A stretch of 64,000 nucleotides of DNA from positions 1 through 64,000 of the forward strand of contig DASZHO010000069.1 of NCBI GenBank assembly GCA_035937795.1, given 5' to 3'. Both the position numbers and the translations under genes were made by a program. This document shows, in pieces, positions 63,668 through 64,000 of this stretch (position 1 is its first letter; each line of letters opens with the position of its first letter). The DNA comes from JAMQPK01 sp035937795 (GTDB lineage: Bacteria > Acidobacteriota > Vicinamibacteria > Vicinamibacterales > JAMQPK01). The notes under the pieces were generated by a model, which was not told the DNA's origin, did no database searches, and saw nothing but the letters and a program-made list of their open reading frames with translations.

Positions 63668-63721
63668 CCAACGACCAACGACCAACGACCAACGACCAAC
63701 GACCAACGACCAACGACTAAC
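63666..63721. repeat. Heptad tandem array, right copy (GACCAAC x8)
   Basis: Eight consecutive 7-mers GACCAAC run from 63666 to 63721, the last as GACTAAC. It is the reverse complement phase of the left array, so the two could pair over about 42 bases. It begins in the stop codon of the four-helix-bundle gene and ends right against the stop codon of the minus-strand partial gene. Confidence 0.97.
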
Positions 63722-64000
63722 CTAGTAGACCCCCACCGTTGTCGTGGCGGCAAATGCGCGAAAGGGGCGCACGCCGCTGATGCCGTCCCACGGATAGCGG
63801 TCGCAGGCAGCCTCGCGCTCCCCTTCATCCCGCTCGAGAAAGCCCGGCATGAAGAACTCTTTGGTGAGCGTCGTCAGCTTTACCCGGCCGCTCTCGCCGT
63901 ACTCAACGACCCTGCCGGGGTTGTCGAAATCGACGACCTCAATCACGGCTCGTGGCTGTGGGGCGTAGTAGGTGATCTTGTAGTTGTTGTGCGGTCCGCT
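63722..64000 (-). CDS. Unidentified protein, C-terminal part
   Basis: The frame is open from the right edge of the window to a TAG at 63724-63722, about 92 residues. Visible blocks include NYKITYYAP, VVEYGESGRVKLTTLTKEFF, MPGFLERDEGERE and YPWDGISGVRPF, which I do not recognise securely. The GRVxLTTLT element is vaguely like the end of AMP-forming ligases (LuxE/PaaK type), which would suit a following acyl-CoA reductase, but this is a guess. It shares the strand of the acyl-CoA reductase and glycosyltransferase genes. Confidence 0.55.
   Translation of the reverse strand, partial: SGPHNNYKITYYAPQPRAVIEVVDFDNPGRVVEYGESGRVKLTTLTKEFFMPGFLERDEGEREAACDRYPWDGISGVRPFRAFAATTTVGVY

Larger units (their letters stand above)
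63175..63721 (+). mobile_element. Putative inserted cassette: four-helix-bundle gene between inverted heptad arrays
   Basis: The left array (six GTCGTTR) and the right array (eight GACCAAC, the reverse complement of GTTGGTC) point toward each other around a single plus-strand gene. The 547-bp unit separates two minus-strand genes (63168 and 63722) that otherwise look like one operon. The right array reaches exactly to the stop codon of the downstream partial gene at 63722-63724. It resembles the intervening sequences (IVS) of 23S rRNA genes, which also encode a four-helix-bundle protein and fold into long stems. Here the unit is outside any rRNA gene. Mobility is inferred from structure only. 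Confidence 0.55.

Noticed and set aside
63175..63721. Heptad arrays as a CRISPR array or a diversity-generating retroelement
   Set aside because: Units are 7 bp without spacers, there are no cas genes, and there is no reverse transcriptase or template/variable repeat beside the four-helix-bundle gene.

Overview
The window is a high-GC stretch (by eye well over 60% G+C) of a Gram-negative bacterial chromosome. The gene content fits the Acidobacteriota, probably Vicinamibacteria: Oar-like TonB receptors with a carboxypeptidase-regulatory domain, many secreted PQQ-like beta-propellers, DUF885 and M28 peptidases, a feruloyl esterase, and several decayed genes. The taxonomic placement is an inference from protein style only; there is no rRNA gene in the window and I found no tRNA gene.

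Region 1 (1-17.3 kb) is a mosaic of short transcription units. It holds a DUF885 hydrolase end, an FmdB zinc ribbon, an M28 peptidase, galU and serS diverging across a 14-bp tandem array, uppP, and a subclass B3 metallo-beta-lactamase. A lipoprotein, a frameshifted TonB-receptor fossil, a cupin, an ABC-2 exporter, a feruloyl esterase-like hydrolase, a second M28 peptidase and a CopB-type copper ATPase follow. Next to it (17.4-18.2 kb) lies a decayed TetR/SDR pair.

Region 2 (18.3-28.6 kb) is the most distinctive locus. Two coupled paralogous beta-barrel proteins, a secreted protein and a CHASE2 membrane sensor form a plus-strand operon. It converges on a minus-strand operon of two secreted caspase-fold proteases and a Tat-exported protein, and a third beta-barrel paralog diverges from that operon. 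Every member is predicted to be in the envelope, so I propose an envelope sensing/protease system.

Region 3 (28.7-60.4 kb) carries nine PQQ-like beta-propeller genes. Most of the minus strand from 49.9 to 30.8 kb reads as one long tightly spaced run: ABC ATPase, FtsX permease, propeller, radical SAM enzyme, chorismate-lyase-like protein, cation/H+ antiporter, 4HBT thioesterase, PaaK-like ligase, rhodanese, two propellers, FAD oxidoreductase, TonB receptor, propeller. It looks like an uncharacterised aromatic-acid (4-hydroxybenzoate-type) pathway with envelope and export partners. A two-gene toxin-antitoxin-like pair (small helical protein plus DUF6036-like nucleotidyltransferase) sits at 30.0-30.8 kb. 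Further on are more propellers, an ankyrin protein, an amidohydrolase broken at a seven-base homopolymer, an MBL-fold protein and an internally shortened membrane propeller.

Region 4 (60.4-64 kb) is a minus-strand operon (unknown protein, acyl-CoA reductase/aldehyde dehydrogenase, glycosyltransferase). It is interrupted by an oppositely oriented four-helix-bundle (23S rRNA intervening-sequence-type) gene. That gene is bracketed by inverted arrays of a 7-bp repeat and looks like a small inserted cassette.
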